5,781 nt of DNA from an uncultured Caulobacteraceae bacterium (lineage in GTDB: Bacteria > Pseudomonadota > Alphaproteobacteria > Caulobacterales > Caulobacteraceae). The stretch spans positions 1 through 5,781 of the forward strand of contig CAISGS010000050.1 of the NCBI GenBank assembly GCA_903884915.1. The letters are read 5' to 3'. The stretch's first letter is position 1, and every line of letters begins with the position of its first letter. Of the stretch, positions 1 through 5,501 are shown in pieces. A program made the position numbers and the translations under genes. The notes under the pieces are model-generated. The model ran no database searches. It was not told where the DNA came from and saw only the letters and a program-made list of their open reading frames with translations.

Positions 1-47
1 AAGTACCGGAAATTGTTAGGTTATATGTTGCGGCTAAAGCGGCCTGA
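1..47 (+). CDS. Possible 3' end of an unidentified gene entering from the left
   Basis: Reading from base 3, the plus strand is open and ends VPEIVRLYVAAKAA before a TGA at 45-47. The helical, alanine-rich ending looks like a plausible protein C-terminus. A second plus-strand frame is also open from base 1 to a TAA at 55-57, so the choice of frame rests only on amino-acid composition. Too little is present to assign a family. Sequence to the left of the window would settle whether this is a gene. Confidence 0.25.
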   Translation, partial: VPEIVRLYVAAKAA

Positions 48-389
48 CCCCACATAAGTAAGTATAACGCGAATGCAGCGACCAAGTGCTTCGCAACAAT
101 CTTTGAAGAAAAGCGGCCAAGGGCTGAAAGCTGGAACCGCCGATCAGGCTGAAGGTCGCTATTTGCGGAAAAAGTCTCTGATCTGACGCCGTGCACGAAT
201 CTCGCTCCGATTGATTTTTTGGAGCGGTATCATTTTTATAAAATGAACAAAAGTAATATTTGATATAGGCCACCTCAAAAATAATTTAATTCATAATTTC
301 ATTAAGTAATAGAATAATTTTTTAGTCAGAATAACCCGCGCTTCGAGCGCACAGCGAACCGAAAATTCAACCTATTTGGGAATTCCAAA
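48..389. other. Non-coding stretch with a very AT-rich core
   Basis: I see no convincing gene here. A minus-strand open frame across 34-273 has no recognisable family, no ribosome binding site and a composition unlike the real genes. The segment 241-330 has only 18 G or C bases out of 90, by hand count, against clearly GC-rich coding DNA further right. It includes runs of A and T and several TATAAT-like words, too many to pick one promoter. It ends in a small hairpin at 338-350 and then meets the 45-bp pentapeptide-gene remnant. It may be acquired or decayed DNA. Confidence 0.5.
338..350 (-). terminator. Small hairpin, possible weak terminator after the propeller gene
   Basis: GCGCT and AGCGC pair across a TCG loop as a perfect 5-bp stem. 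It lies about 100 bases beyond the stop codon of the minus-strand propeller gene, in the right direction to end its transcript. The bases after it on that strand (GGGTTATTCTG) are only moderately T-rich, so it is not a classical intrinsic terminator. It may be just a local palindrome. Confidence 0.2.
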
Positions 390-434
390 GCAGGCGCGAC
401 AATAGAGAACCAGACCCTCGACAGGTTCGATTGG
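390..434 (+). pseudogene. 45-bp remnant of the 5' end of a pentapeptide-repeat gene
   Basis: This stretch matches 1820-1864, codons 7 to 21 of the intact pentapeptide gene, at 41 of 45 positions with no gaps. The mismatches are at 401, 419, 423 and 430. In the same reading frame it encodes AGATIENQTLDRFDW, against AGATIENQTLDGFGW in the intact gene. Two of the four changes are silent. The first six codons, including the start codon, are absent on the left. On the right the similarity stops at 434 and the frame runs into unrelated sequence and the end of the propeller gene. It is therefore a non-functional fragment in direct orientation, 1,430 bp from its counterpart. Confidence 0.8.
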
Positions 435-446
435 CGCTTAAAATAC

Positions 447-1538
447 TTAAACCCGCATCGAGCGGCGGTGCCTGAGCATACTTAAGGCAAACCCACCCAA
501 CAGCAGAGCGAGCGCGATCATCGCCCATTGGCTGAGTGTAGGAACAGCCATGAGATAGGGTGCGAAGGCTATATCAACCGGTCCAGCAAAGCCTGCAACC
601 GTTGCATCAACGGAACCGGTAGAGGTGTTGATTACGGACAGAGAATTACCCGTGCTATTGGTGACATAGGCTTTCGAGCCGTCAGACGTGACTCGAATAC
701 CGCGAGGCGCGGACCCCACCCCGATGGTAGCGATGACTGAATTTAAAGTCGTGTCGATGACCGAAACATTATTGCTTGAACCGTTGACGACATAGGCCTT
801 GGTTCCGTCGGGGGTAACAGCGACGCTTCGAGGGCTGAGGCCGACAGAGACAGTGGTGACAGATAAGGTCGATGTGTCGATGACTGAGACGGTATCATTA
901 CCCTGGTTGGCGACGTAGACCTGAGACCCATTGGGTGTCACAGCAATACGCGTCGGGCTACTACCAACCGTTATGGGCGTACCGATTACCGTGTCGGTCG
1001 CAGTATTGACCACAGATACGGTACCGGCAGTCTGATTGCTGACATAGGCTCGTGAACCCACGGCAGCGACAGCAACCGTGCTTGGTTCTGCACCGACCGT
1101 TATGGGCGAACCGATGATTGTGTCGGTCGCCGTGTCGATCACCGATAGGCTGTTCGATGTGCTATTGACCACATAGACACGGGACCCGTCAGGCGTAATC
1201 GAAAGCCCACGCGGAGCAAGCCCAACGGCAACGGTCCGGAGAACCGTGTCGGAAAGGGTGTCGATCACGGACACCGCATTGGCTGACTCTTGGCTGATAT
1301 AGGCTTTGGTCCCATTCGGGGTGATGGCGACACGTGTTGGGCCCGTGATGGCGATGGTGCCGATCAGAGTGTTGTTTGCTGTATTGACCACCGAAACGAA
1401 GTTGTTGGTCGGGCTAACCACATAGGCCTTCTCGGCCCTCACCATCGATGGGTTTGTAAAGACGCCGAAAATAAGCGCCAAAATAGCAAATAATTTTATG
1501 TCGCAGAAAGCAAGAGAATCAGTTGAAAATCTTGTCAT
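447..1538 (-). CDS. Secreted seven-bladed YVTN beta-propeller protein with IPTL-CTERM-type tail
   Basis: An exported protein with seven imperfect repeats of 41-43 residues, each of the form (K/R)xYVxNxxxxxVSVIDTxxxxVxxTxxVGxxPxxxxxTPDG, the pattern of YVTN-family beta-propellers. Seven units would close one propeller. No catalytic residues are evident, so a structural, binding or surface role is likelier than an enzymatic one. Before the repeats is a hydrophobic export signal ending near SMVRA. The last 32 residues begin VPTLSQWAMIALALLLGG, continue as a membrane segment and end in RHRRSMRV. This is the three-part layout of IPTL-CTERM sorting signals, which are normally processed by an exosortase-type enzyme; none is encoded here. 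I chose the ATG at 1538. An in-frame TTG at 1553 would add five residues, but a TATAAT at 1560-1565 would place the transcript start at about that codon. Neither start has a clear Shine-Dalgarno. The gene is isolated, with plus-strand genes to its right, and is bracketed by the pentapeptide-gene repeat. Confidence 0.9.
   Translation of the reverse strand: MTRFSTDSLAFCDIKLFAILALIFGVFTNPSMVRAEKAYVVSPTNNFVSVVNTANNTLIGTIAITGPTRVAITPNGTKAYISQESANAVSVIDTLSDTVLRTVAVGLAPRGLSITPDGSRVYVVNSTSNSLSVIDTATDTIIGSPITVGAEPSTVAVAAVGSRAYVSNQTAGTVSVVNTATDTVIGTPITVGSSPTRIAVTPNGSQVYVANQGNDTVSVIDTSTLSVTTVSVGLSPRSVAVTPDGTKAYVVNGSSNNVSVIDTTLNSVIATIGVGSAPRGIRVTSDGSKAYVTNSTGNSLSVINTSTGSVDATVAGFAGPVDIAFAPYLMAVPTLSQWAMIALALLLGGFALSMLRHRRSMRV
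967..1130 (-). repeat. Near-identical DNA in adjacent propeller blades
   Basis: Within the propeller gene, 967-1001 and 1096-1130 match at 31 of 35 positions, 129 bp (43 codons) apart. The match covers the SPITVG/TPITVG strand and the preceding TATDT motif of blades 3 and 4. The other blades are alike in protein but less so in DNA, which suggests that this pair arose by recent tandem duplication or is being kept alike by recombination. Confidence 0.65.
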
Positions 1539-1801
1539 CCGGCGCACCGTCAATCACACATTATAATTCCACTATCGCTAACAATGTTCGATTTATCACG
1601 CAATATGATTCCAAGATGTATTTCACCACAACCTGAAGTGCGGCGCTCACATTCCAAAGAGTATTGAGATAAAACCTTTGAAAGGTTCGTGAGAACAATC
1701 CACTGGCAATGTGTTGGCTCATCTTGACCAGAACGCGGGACGCAAGCGAGGCTGTGCGTAAAGCCCTTTGCAACATCCCCACCTCCCACTAGCCTAACCC
1801 C
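1539..1801. other. Divergent intergenic region between the propeller and pentapeptide genes
   Basis: About 260 bp separate two genes transcribed away from each other, so promoters for both should lie here. For the propeller gene the clearest element is TATAAT on the minus strand at 1560-1565, with no good -35 box at the usual distance. For the pentapeptide gene, GCCTAACC lies just before the ATG and resembles the alphaproteobacterial -10 region, with TTGCAA at 1768-1773 as a possible -35. An open minus-strand frame at 1561-1782 shows no recognisable family, and I do not call it a gene. Confidence 0.4.
1560..1565 (-). promoter_or_regulatory. Candidate -10 box for the propeller gene
   Basis: The minus strand reads TATAAT, a perfect -10 hexamer. 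Transcription would start near 1553, about 15 bases before the ATG at 1538, which argues against the upstream TTG as start codon. No good -35 hexamer is seen 16-18 bases upstream, so the call rests on one box. Confidence 0.3.
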
Positions 1802-2545
1802 ATGGAAACCCTCCCCACCGCAGGCGCGACGATAGAGAACCAGACCCTGGACGGGTTCGGTTGGGGTGAGGCGGACCTGACGGACGCGGCCTTCCACAAC
1901 TGCCTGATCGCAGACGCCCCGTTCGGCGCGGTGACACTGGAGGGCGCGCGGTTCTATCGCTGCCGCATCCTGCGCGGCCGGTTCGCGCGGGCGGACCTTC
2001 GCGACACCCTGTTTGAAGACTGTAATTTCGCCGATCCTGAGGCCCATACCGGACTGTCACTGGCCTATAGTCGGCTGGATCAGGCCGTGTTCCGCCGCTG
2101 TGACCTCAGCTTTTCCAAGATCGAAAGCTGCGAGATGCATGGCGTAACGCTGGAGGACTGCAATCTTCGCGGTGCGCATTTTCAGCGCAATGACTTTACC
2201 CGCAATTTGGGGCGCTATCGGTCATCAGCGGCCGCGACCGTGAGGCGCTGCAACTTCCATCTGGCTGATCTCAGTGACATCAGCCTGCCCGGATGCGATC
2301 TGGCCCAATCCCTGTTTCGCGAGGCGGACCTCAGCGGGGCCAATCTCGAAGGCGCGGACCTGCGCGACACCGACCTGTTCGGGGCCATAACCAGCGGCGC
2401 CAAGCTGGCGGGCGCCGACCTGCGCGGGGCCGAAATCAGCGGCCTAGACCTCACCGCCCTGGCCAGCCGCGACGGCCTGAAGATCACTGCCGATCAGCAA
2501 TATGCCCTGTTGTCGGCGCTGGGCATCGCGGTGAGTGTGGAATAG
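1802..2545 (+). CDS. Pentapeptide-repeat protein
   Basis: A 247-residue protein made almost wholly of A(D/N)Lxx-type pentapeptides from about residue 24 to 225, which should fold as a right-handed quadrilateral beta-helix. Two breaks interrupt the helix: one near residues 79-85 (PEAHTGL) and a longer one near 131-149 (NLGRYRSSAAAT). The C-terminal half is the most regular (ADLSG ANLEG ADLRD). A short non-repeat tail, GLKITADQQYALLSALGI, resembles the ends of other pentapeptide proteins. Cysteines at 34, 54 and 74, and at 100, 110, 120, 150 and 165, occupy the inward i-2 position, several of them one helical turn (20 residues) apart. The family includes DNA mimics such as Qnr and MfpA that protect gyrase, but most members have no known function and I see no reason to call this Qnr. 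No signal peptide or transmembrane segment is seen, so it is probably cytoplasmic. There is no Shine-Dalgarno before the ATG. The NTF2-like gene follows after 63 bp on the same strand. Codons 7-21 are duplicated at 390-434. Confidence 0.9.
   Translation: METLPTAGATIENQTLDGFGWGEADLTDAAFHNCLIADAPFGAVTLEGARFYRCRILRGRFARADLRDTLFEDCNFADPEAHTGLSLAYSRLDQAVFRRCDLSFSKIESCEMHGVTLEDCNLRGAHFQRNDFTRNLGRYRSSAAATVRRCNFHLADLSDISLPGCDLAQSLFREADLSGANLEGADLRDTDLFGAITSGAKLAGADLRGAEISGLDLTALASRDGLKITADQQYALLSALGIAVSVE
1820..1864 (+). repeat. Intact-gene copy of the 45-bp direct repeat
   Basis: This is the in-gene partner of the fragment at 390-434, identical at 41 of 45 positions and in the same orientation. It lies entirely inside the coding sequence. 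The repeat therefore marks a duplication of the gene start, not a shared regulatory element. The bases on either side of the two copies are unrelated. Confidence 0.8.
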
Positions 2546-2608
2546 CGGATAGGCCAACGTGCCGGGACAAGGCTTGGCGATCGGCCCATCTCGGTCCATC
2601 TTGCGCCC

Positions 2609-2989
2609 ATGCTGACCCAAGACATCGCGATCCGCGCCAAGCGCAAGCTAACCAACCGCCTGATTGCAGCCCATGATGCGGCGCGCCTTCGCCCCCATCT
2701 GACTGACGATATGTTGCTGATCGCGGGCAATGGCGACCTGATCGACGGGGCCGACGCCGTGGTCGCGGCCTTTGCCAGCCAATTTGCCGCCTCGGGCTTC
2801 ATCACCTATGTGCGCACGACAACCTCGATCGAGATCACCGACGATGGTCACCGCGCCGCTGAAATGGGCCGCTGGACCGGAAACTGGCAAGACGGCAGCG
2901 AGATGAGCGGCATCTACATGGCCACCTGGCGCAACAATCGCGGCCAATGGCTGCTGGAGCGCGAACTTTACATTACGCTGCAGGGGTAA
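2609..2989 (+). CDS. NTF2-fold protein of the DUF4440/SnoaL-like type
   Basis: A 126-residue protein, the usual length for a single NTF2-like alpha+beta barrel. An N-terminal helix (AKRKLTNRLIAAHDAARL) leads to a strand and turn, LIAGNGDLIDGADAVVAAF, typical of DUF4440 and SnoaL-like proteins. The C-terminal strands read MGRWTGNW, GIYMATWRNNRGQW and LERELYITLQG, the characteristic ending of that superfamily. Members include small isomerases, hydrolases and proteins of unknown role, and no catalytic set can be read with confidence, so substrate and reaction are open. No signal peptide is present. It lies 63 bp after the pentapeptide gene on the same strand and could share its transcript. However, CATCTT at 2597-2602, six bases before the ATG, would also suit a leaderless start of its own. 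No Shine-Dalgarno is visible. A degraded echo of its 3' end lies at 3951-3979. Confidence 0.8.
   Translation: MLTQDIAIRAKRKLTNRLIAAHDAARLRPHLTDDMLLIAGNGDLIDGADAVVAAFASQFAASGFITYVRTTTSIEITDDGHRAAEMGRWTGNWQDGSEMSGIYMATWRNNRGQWLLERELYITLQG
2957..2985 (+). repeat. In-gene copy of a 29-bp degenerate repeat
   Basis: The 3' end of the NTF2-like gene, coding ERELYITLQ, matches 3951-3979 at 24 of 29 positions without gaps and in the same orientation. The mismatches fall at offsets 4, 11, 15, 17 and 19. Confidence 0.5.
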
Positions 2990-3028
2990 GGGCGAGCGGC
3001 CTTTTCAGACCGGTTCCCGAAACAGGCA

Positions 3029-3787
3029 TCAATGAAATAGGCCCAGGCCGTCAATAACCAGTTTTAGCCCAATGCCGATCATCGACAGATAGATCAGGCT
3101 ATAGAAGCGCTCGGCATCGATCTTACGGACCAGATAGACACCAAGAACCGTGGACAACAAGGCCACGGGAACGAGCTCTGCCGAAGAGATGAGGTTGGTG
3201 GGCGTGAGCTGACCCAAGGCGATATAGGCGGGCACCTTAATCAGGTTCATATAGGCAAAAGACAGAGCGTTTGAGCCAACCAACACATCGCGCGGCAATT
3301 TACGCGGGAGCACCCACATTTGAAACGGCGGCGCACCGGCATGGGCGATCTGACTGCCGAACCCCGAGGCGACACCGAACAGAACTCCCAACCAGCGCGG
3401 CGAATTGCTGGGCAGCGCCACCGCTCCGCCGCGATCCTGCCACAGACGGTGCGCACCAAAGACGAAGGAAAGTCCCCCGACCGTGGTTAGGATGGCGGTT
3501 TCAGAGACACGCGACGCGAACAGGTAACCGAGGATGACGCCGATCGTCATGCCTGGGATCATCACCGCCAAAACCACCTTGTCGAAGCTCTTACGGAAGG
3601 ACCAAACCCCGACCATGTCCTGCACGATCAAGATGGGCAAAAGCACAGCCGCGCTCTCCAGGGGCGGGTTGGCGATCACCATCAAGGGCATGGCCAGCGC
3701 GCCCAGTCCGGAAAAACCGCCCTTGCCTATCCCCGAAAGGATCACCGCAAGCACCGCCCACCCTATCGCCCAACCGTCATGAAACAT
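3029..3787 (-). CDS. TauE/SafE-family membrane permease
   Basis: A 252-residue, strongly hydrophobic inner-membrane protein with about eight predicted helices in two halves, the layout and length of the TauE/SafE (formerly DUF81) family. The first half carries the glycine-rich signature GIGKGGFSGLGALAMPLM at residues 19-36 followed by PPLESAAVLLP. The second half has the related segment GFGSQIAHAGAPPFQ near 142-155. Family members export or import small organic or sulfur-containing anions such as sulfite, sulfoacetate or taurine breakdown products, but the substrate cannot be read from sequence. No sulfur-metabolism gene is nearby. The ATG at 3785-3787 gives a complete first helix and has no clear Shine-Dalgarno. 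The gene converges on the NTF2-like gene, with 39 bp between stop codons and no strong terminator hairpin. It lies between the two copies of the 29-bp repeat. Confidence 0.9.
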   Translation of the reverse strand: MFHDGWAIGWAVLAVILSGIGKGGFSGLGALAMPLMVIANPPLESAAVLLPILIVQDMVGVWSFRKSFDKVVLAVMIPGMTIGVILGYLFASRVSETAILTTVGGLSFVFGAHRLWQDRGGAVALPSNSPRWLGVLFGVASGFGSQIAHAGAPPFQMWVLPRKLPRDVLVGSNALSFAYMNLIKVPAYIALGQLTPTNLISSAELVPVALLSTVLGVYLVRKIDAERFYSLIYLSMIGIGLKLVIDGLGLFH

Positions 3788-3950
3788 CAGATCTATCGCT
3801 CATCCGTGCAACCGCCGAGCGGTCGGCGCCATCCATAGAACCGGCAAATCCAGATGCAATTACTATTCGCCCTTTTGGGTCTGGTGAGAGCACCAACCGG
3901 TCACGCGGACAGCTCAGCGGCGCCGAACGGTGCCGTGGATCGGGGCGTTT

Positions 3951-3979
3951 GAGTGCGAACTCTACGTCATGCTGCAGGG
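3951..3979 (+). pseudogene. Degraded remnant of the 3' end of an NTF2-like gene
   Basis: Read in the matching frame this encodes ECELYVMLQG, against ERELYITLQG at the end of the intact gene. The DNA matches at 24 of 29 positions. The position of the stop codon is now TGG, and the frame runs on to a TAG at 4015-4017. A tryptophan six codons upstream of the match may correspond to the GQW of the intact protein, with two extra codons between, but similarity beyond the 29 bp is too weak to align by eye. It appears to be a decayed second copy; chance similarity is not fully excluded. Confidence 0.45.
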
Positions 3980-4088
3980 ATGGGGACGGCGAGGGATTGA
4001 CGCCATAGCCGTCTAGATTTGAGGTCTGTTATCCTGCGCAATTCGGTTTTATGATCGTCTGATATTGGTTGGGCAGGTTACGCTTTGT

Positions 4089-4093
4089 GGAGG
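4089..4093 (+). promoter_or_regulatory. Strong ribosome binding site deciding the DUF6665-like start
   Basis: GGAGG lies five bases before the ATG at 4099. This fixes the start there rather than at the in-frame TTG at 4069. It stands out because the pentapeptide, NTF2-like, permease and propeller genes have no comparable site. Confidence 0.7.
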
Positions 4094-4098
4094 CGATC

Positions 4099-4422
4099 AT
4101 GTCATTGAGGATGCCGCAGAACTTCTCGTCTTCGCCGCGGTTCGAGACGGGGTTGAACGTTCTGGAAACCCAAATGATGGCCGAACAGGCGTCCAGTCTC
4201 GGGAGGCTTGGCAGTGACGCTGAAAAGGCGCTTGCCGCGCTGAACGCAACCTCGACCGCACCCGGAAGCGACGAGCATGAGGCCCTCACCAATGCCGCCG
4301 CGAAGGCTGTCTGGTATTTTTTCATCCAGCGGGATGCTTGCGGCGTCCGGGATCACGATACCTTTATCCAACATTATAAGGTACCAAGAGCCGTTCTGGC
4401 TCGGCTCGGCACAAAGGTCTGA
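4099..4422 (+). CDS. Small conserved protein resembling DUF6665
   Basis: A 107-residue soluble protein of unknown function. It begins MSLRMPQNF and continues through a helical stretch, NVLETQMMAEQASSLGRLG, then an alanine-rich helix, EKALAALNAT. The C-terminal half reads AAAKAVWYFFIQRDACGVRD followed by YKVPRAVLARLG. From memory, this order of motifs (E/Q-x-Ala-Ser-x-LGR, AVWxFFxQR, GxRD, V/IPRxVLxRLG) matches the alphaproteobacterial family DUF6665. A profile search is needed for certainty. No cofactor or catalytic motif, signal peptide or membrane segment is visible. The start is set by a strong Shine-Dalgarno, GGAGG at 4089-4093, five bases before the ATG. A TTG ten codons further upstream lacks one. 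The gene converges with the oxidoreductase gene, with only 6 bp between the stop codons. Confidence 0.75.
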   Translation: MSLRMPQNFSSSPRFETGLNVLETQMMAEQASSLGRLGSDAEKALAALNATSTAPGSDEHEALTNAAAKAVWYFFIQRDACGVRDHDTFIQHYKVPRAVLARLGTKV

Positions 4423-4428
4423 GCGGAT

Positions 4429-5400
4429 CTAATCGCCCGCCATGCGGTAGATCTCGTCGATCAAGCCCATATGGGCCAAGGAGTCAGTACCGCCAACGAT
4501 GGGCTGACAATGCCCCCTCATGACCTGAACCACATGCTCTAGCTGCGCCTCAAAGGTGGCCACAGGATCAATCGGCAGCTCCTCGACCTTGCCGCCAAGG
4601 GTCAGGGCCGAGCGGCAGCCAATCTGCGGCGCGATGAAGTTGGTAATGTCCAAGCGCCCGAGGCTACCGACGGCCGTCAGTTGGGCCAACATGCGGTTTG
4701 GGACCATCGAGCTGGAGATCTTAGCCGTCACGCCCCCGCCAAAGGCCAAGGTCGCTTCGAGCGCGGCATCGACGCCATGCTGCATCTGCGCGCTGGCCGA
4801 TAGGACGGTGGGCTCTGACTGGGCCAGCATGCGAACAGCATGGAGACAGTAGGTACCCAGATCCATCAGCGATCCGCCGCCCAAGGCCTTTTGCCAGCGC
4901 AGCTCGGTCTCACTATAGGCGATGGGCACATCAAACACCGCCTCCAGCGACTGGACCGTGCCCAGCACACCGCTCTGAACGAGCGCGATGGCCTCGAACA
5001 TCACCGGATGGTGGCGATAATGCAGGGCCTCAAACAGAGGCCGACCATTGCGCTGTGAGGCATCGACCATAGCCTGAGCCTCGCCCAAATTCATCGCAAA
5101 GGGCTTTTCGCAAAGGACCGCCTTGCCAGCGTCCAAGGCCTTGATCGTCCATTCGGCATGAGATCCAGGAGGCAAGGCGACATAGACCAGATCAACATCC
5201 TCGCGCTGGATCAGGGCCTGATAGCTATCGGCCACATGGGCGATCCCCTGCTCGGCGGCAAAGGCCCTCGCACGGTTAGGATCGCGCGCGGCGACGGCTT
5301 TGACCGTTACATCGGAGCGGGCTTGAGCAGGCTTGACCAAGGCCCATGGCGCGATCTTAGCCGCGCCCAATATGCCGATACGCAATGGGGAGGATGTCAT
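4429..5400 (-). CDS. Gfo/Idh/MocA-family NAD(P)-dependent oxidoreductase
   Basis: A 323-residue cytoplasmic dehydrogenase of normal family length. The N-terminal Rossmann fold opens with RIGILGAAKIAPWAL (nucleotide-binding glycines at 9 and 12) and includes the strand DLVYVALPPGSHAEW. The family-defining EKP motif, with its catalytic lysine, is at 98-100 (CEKPFAMN). The C-terminal domain carries GGGSLMDLGTYCLH at 174-187, where the Asp, Tyr and His sit in the usual substrate-pocket spacing. LRWQKALGGGSLMD resembles dihydrodiol dehydrogenase and sugar-oxidoreductase members, so a sugar or related polyol is the likely substrate, but it cannot be named. The ATG overlaps the stop codon of an upstream gene stump as ATGA. 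A GAGG lies four bases before the start. This shows that the gene was once translationally coupled to a partner. With that partner truncated at the tRNA, its present promoter is unclear; read-through from the tRNA promoter is possible. It converges with the DUF6665-like gene. Confidence 0.9.
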   Translation of the reverse strand: MTSSPLRIGILGAAKIAPWALVKPAQARSDVTVKAVAARDPNRARAFAAEQGIAHVADSYQALIQREDVDLVYVALPPGSHAEWTIKALDAGKAVLCEKPFAMNLGEAQAMVDASQRNGRPLFEALHYRHHPVMFEAIALVQSGVLGTVQSLEAVFDVPIAYSETELRWQKALGGGSLMDLGTYCLHAVRMLAQSEPTVLSASAQMQHGVDAALEATLAFGGGVTAKISSSMVPNRMLAQLTAVGSLGRLDITNFIAPQIGCRSALTLGGKVEELPIDPVATFEAQLEHVVQVMRGHCQPIVGGTDSLAHMGLIDEIYRMAGD

Positions 5401-5501
5401 AAGGCCTCGATCTCTATCCGAACCGGTCCAGCGACCTTCGCCCGGATCAAAACGGTCCCACCCTCGCTAGATACCTCAATAAGGTTTCGGGGGAAATAAT
5501 T
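5397..5501 (-). pseudogene. 3' stump of a lost gene upstream of the oxidoreductase
   Basis: A minus-strand frame of 34 codons reads NYFPRNLIEVSSEGG, then TVLIRAK, then VAGPVRIEIEAL before TGA at 5397-5399. The stop overlaps the oxidoreductase ATG as ATGA, a typical operon junction. The frame has the alternating hydrophobic pattern of beta strands and looks coding, yet has no ATG or plausible start and runs without a stop into the tRNA. The best reading is the C-terminal end of a gene whose rest has been deleted. The ending is reminiscent of the C-terminal beta-sandwich domain of some glycoside hydrolases, which would fit a sugar-type oxidoreductase partner, but this is a guess. The break coincides with the 3' end of the tRNA gene. 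Confidence 0.55.

Larger units (their letters stand above)
3788..4098. other. Intergenic stretch with gene debris
   Basis: About 310 bp between the divergent permease and DUF6665-like genes. It holds the degraded NTF2-like fragment at 3951-3979. A 32-codon open frame on the plus strand at 3854-3952 begins MQLLFALLGLVRAPTGHA. It resembles a signal peptide and could be a gene start now cut short, but has no ribosome binding site. TATGAT at 4050-4055 could be the -10 box of the DUF6665-like gene, without a good -35 partner. Nothing else is recognised. Confidence 0.45.

Noticed and set aside
34..273. Minus-strand open frame of 79 codons in the left flank
   Set aside because: It has no recognisable family, no ribosome binding site, an unnatural residue mix, and spans the junction between GC-balanced and AT-rich DNA.
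421..434. GGTTCGATTGG as a partial tRNA 3' end (attachment-site copy) matching tRNA-Arg
   Set aside because: It is fully explained as part of the 45-bp pentapeptide-gene repeat and does not match the tRNA outside the common TTCGA core.
1561..1782. Minus-strand open frame of 73 codons between the propeller and pentapeptide genes
   Set aside because: It has no Shine-Dalgarno or recognisable motifs and occupies the region where promoters for two divergent genes must lie.
1802..2545. Naming the pentapeptide protein as a Qnr quinolone-resistance determinant
   Set aside because: Length and loops are loosely similar, but pentapeptide repeats are widespread and no Qnr-specific sequence was recognised.
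3997..4019. TTGACG with CTAGAT as a promoter for the DUF6665-like gene
   Set aside because: The two boxes are only 11 bases apart, too close for a normal promoter, although each resembles a consensus word.
4388..4402. GAGCC/GGCTC hairpin near the end of the DUF6665-like gene as a shared terminator
   Set aside because: It lies inside the coding sequence and has no T run after it on either strand.
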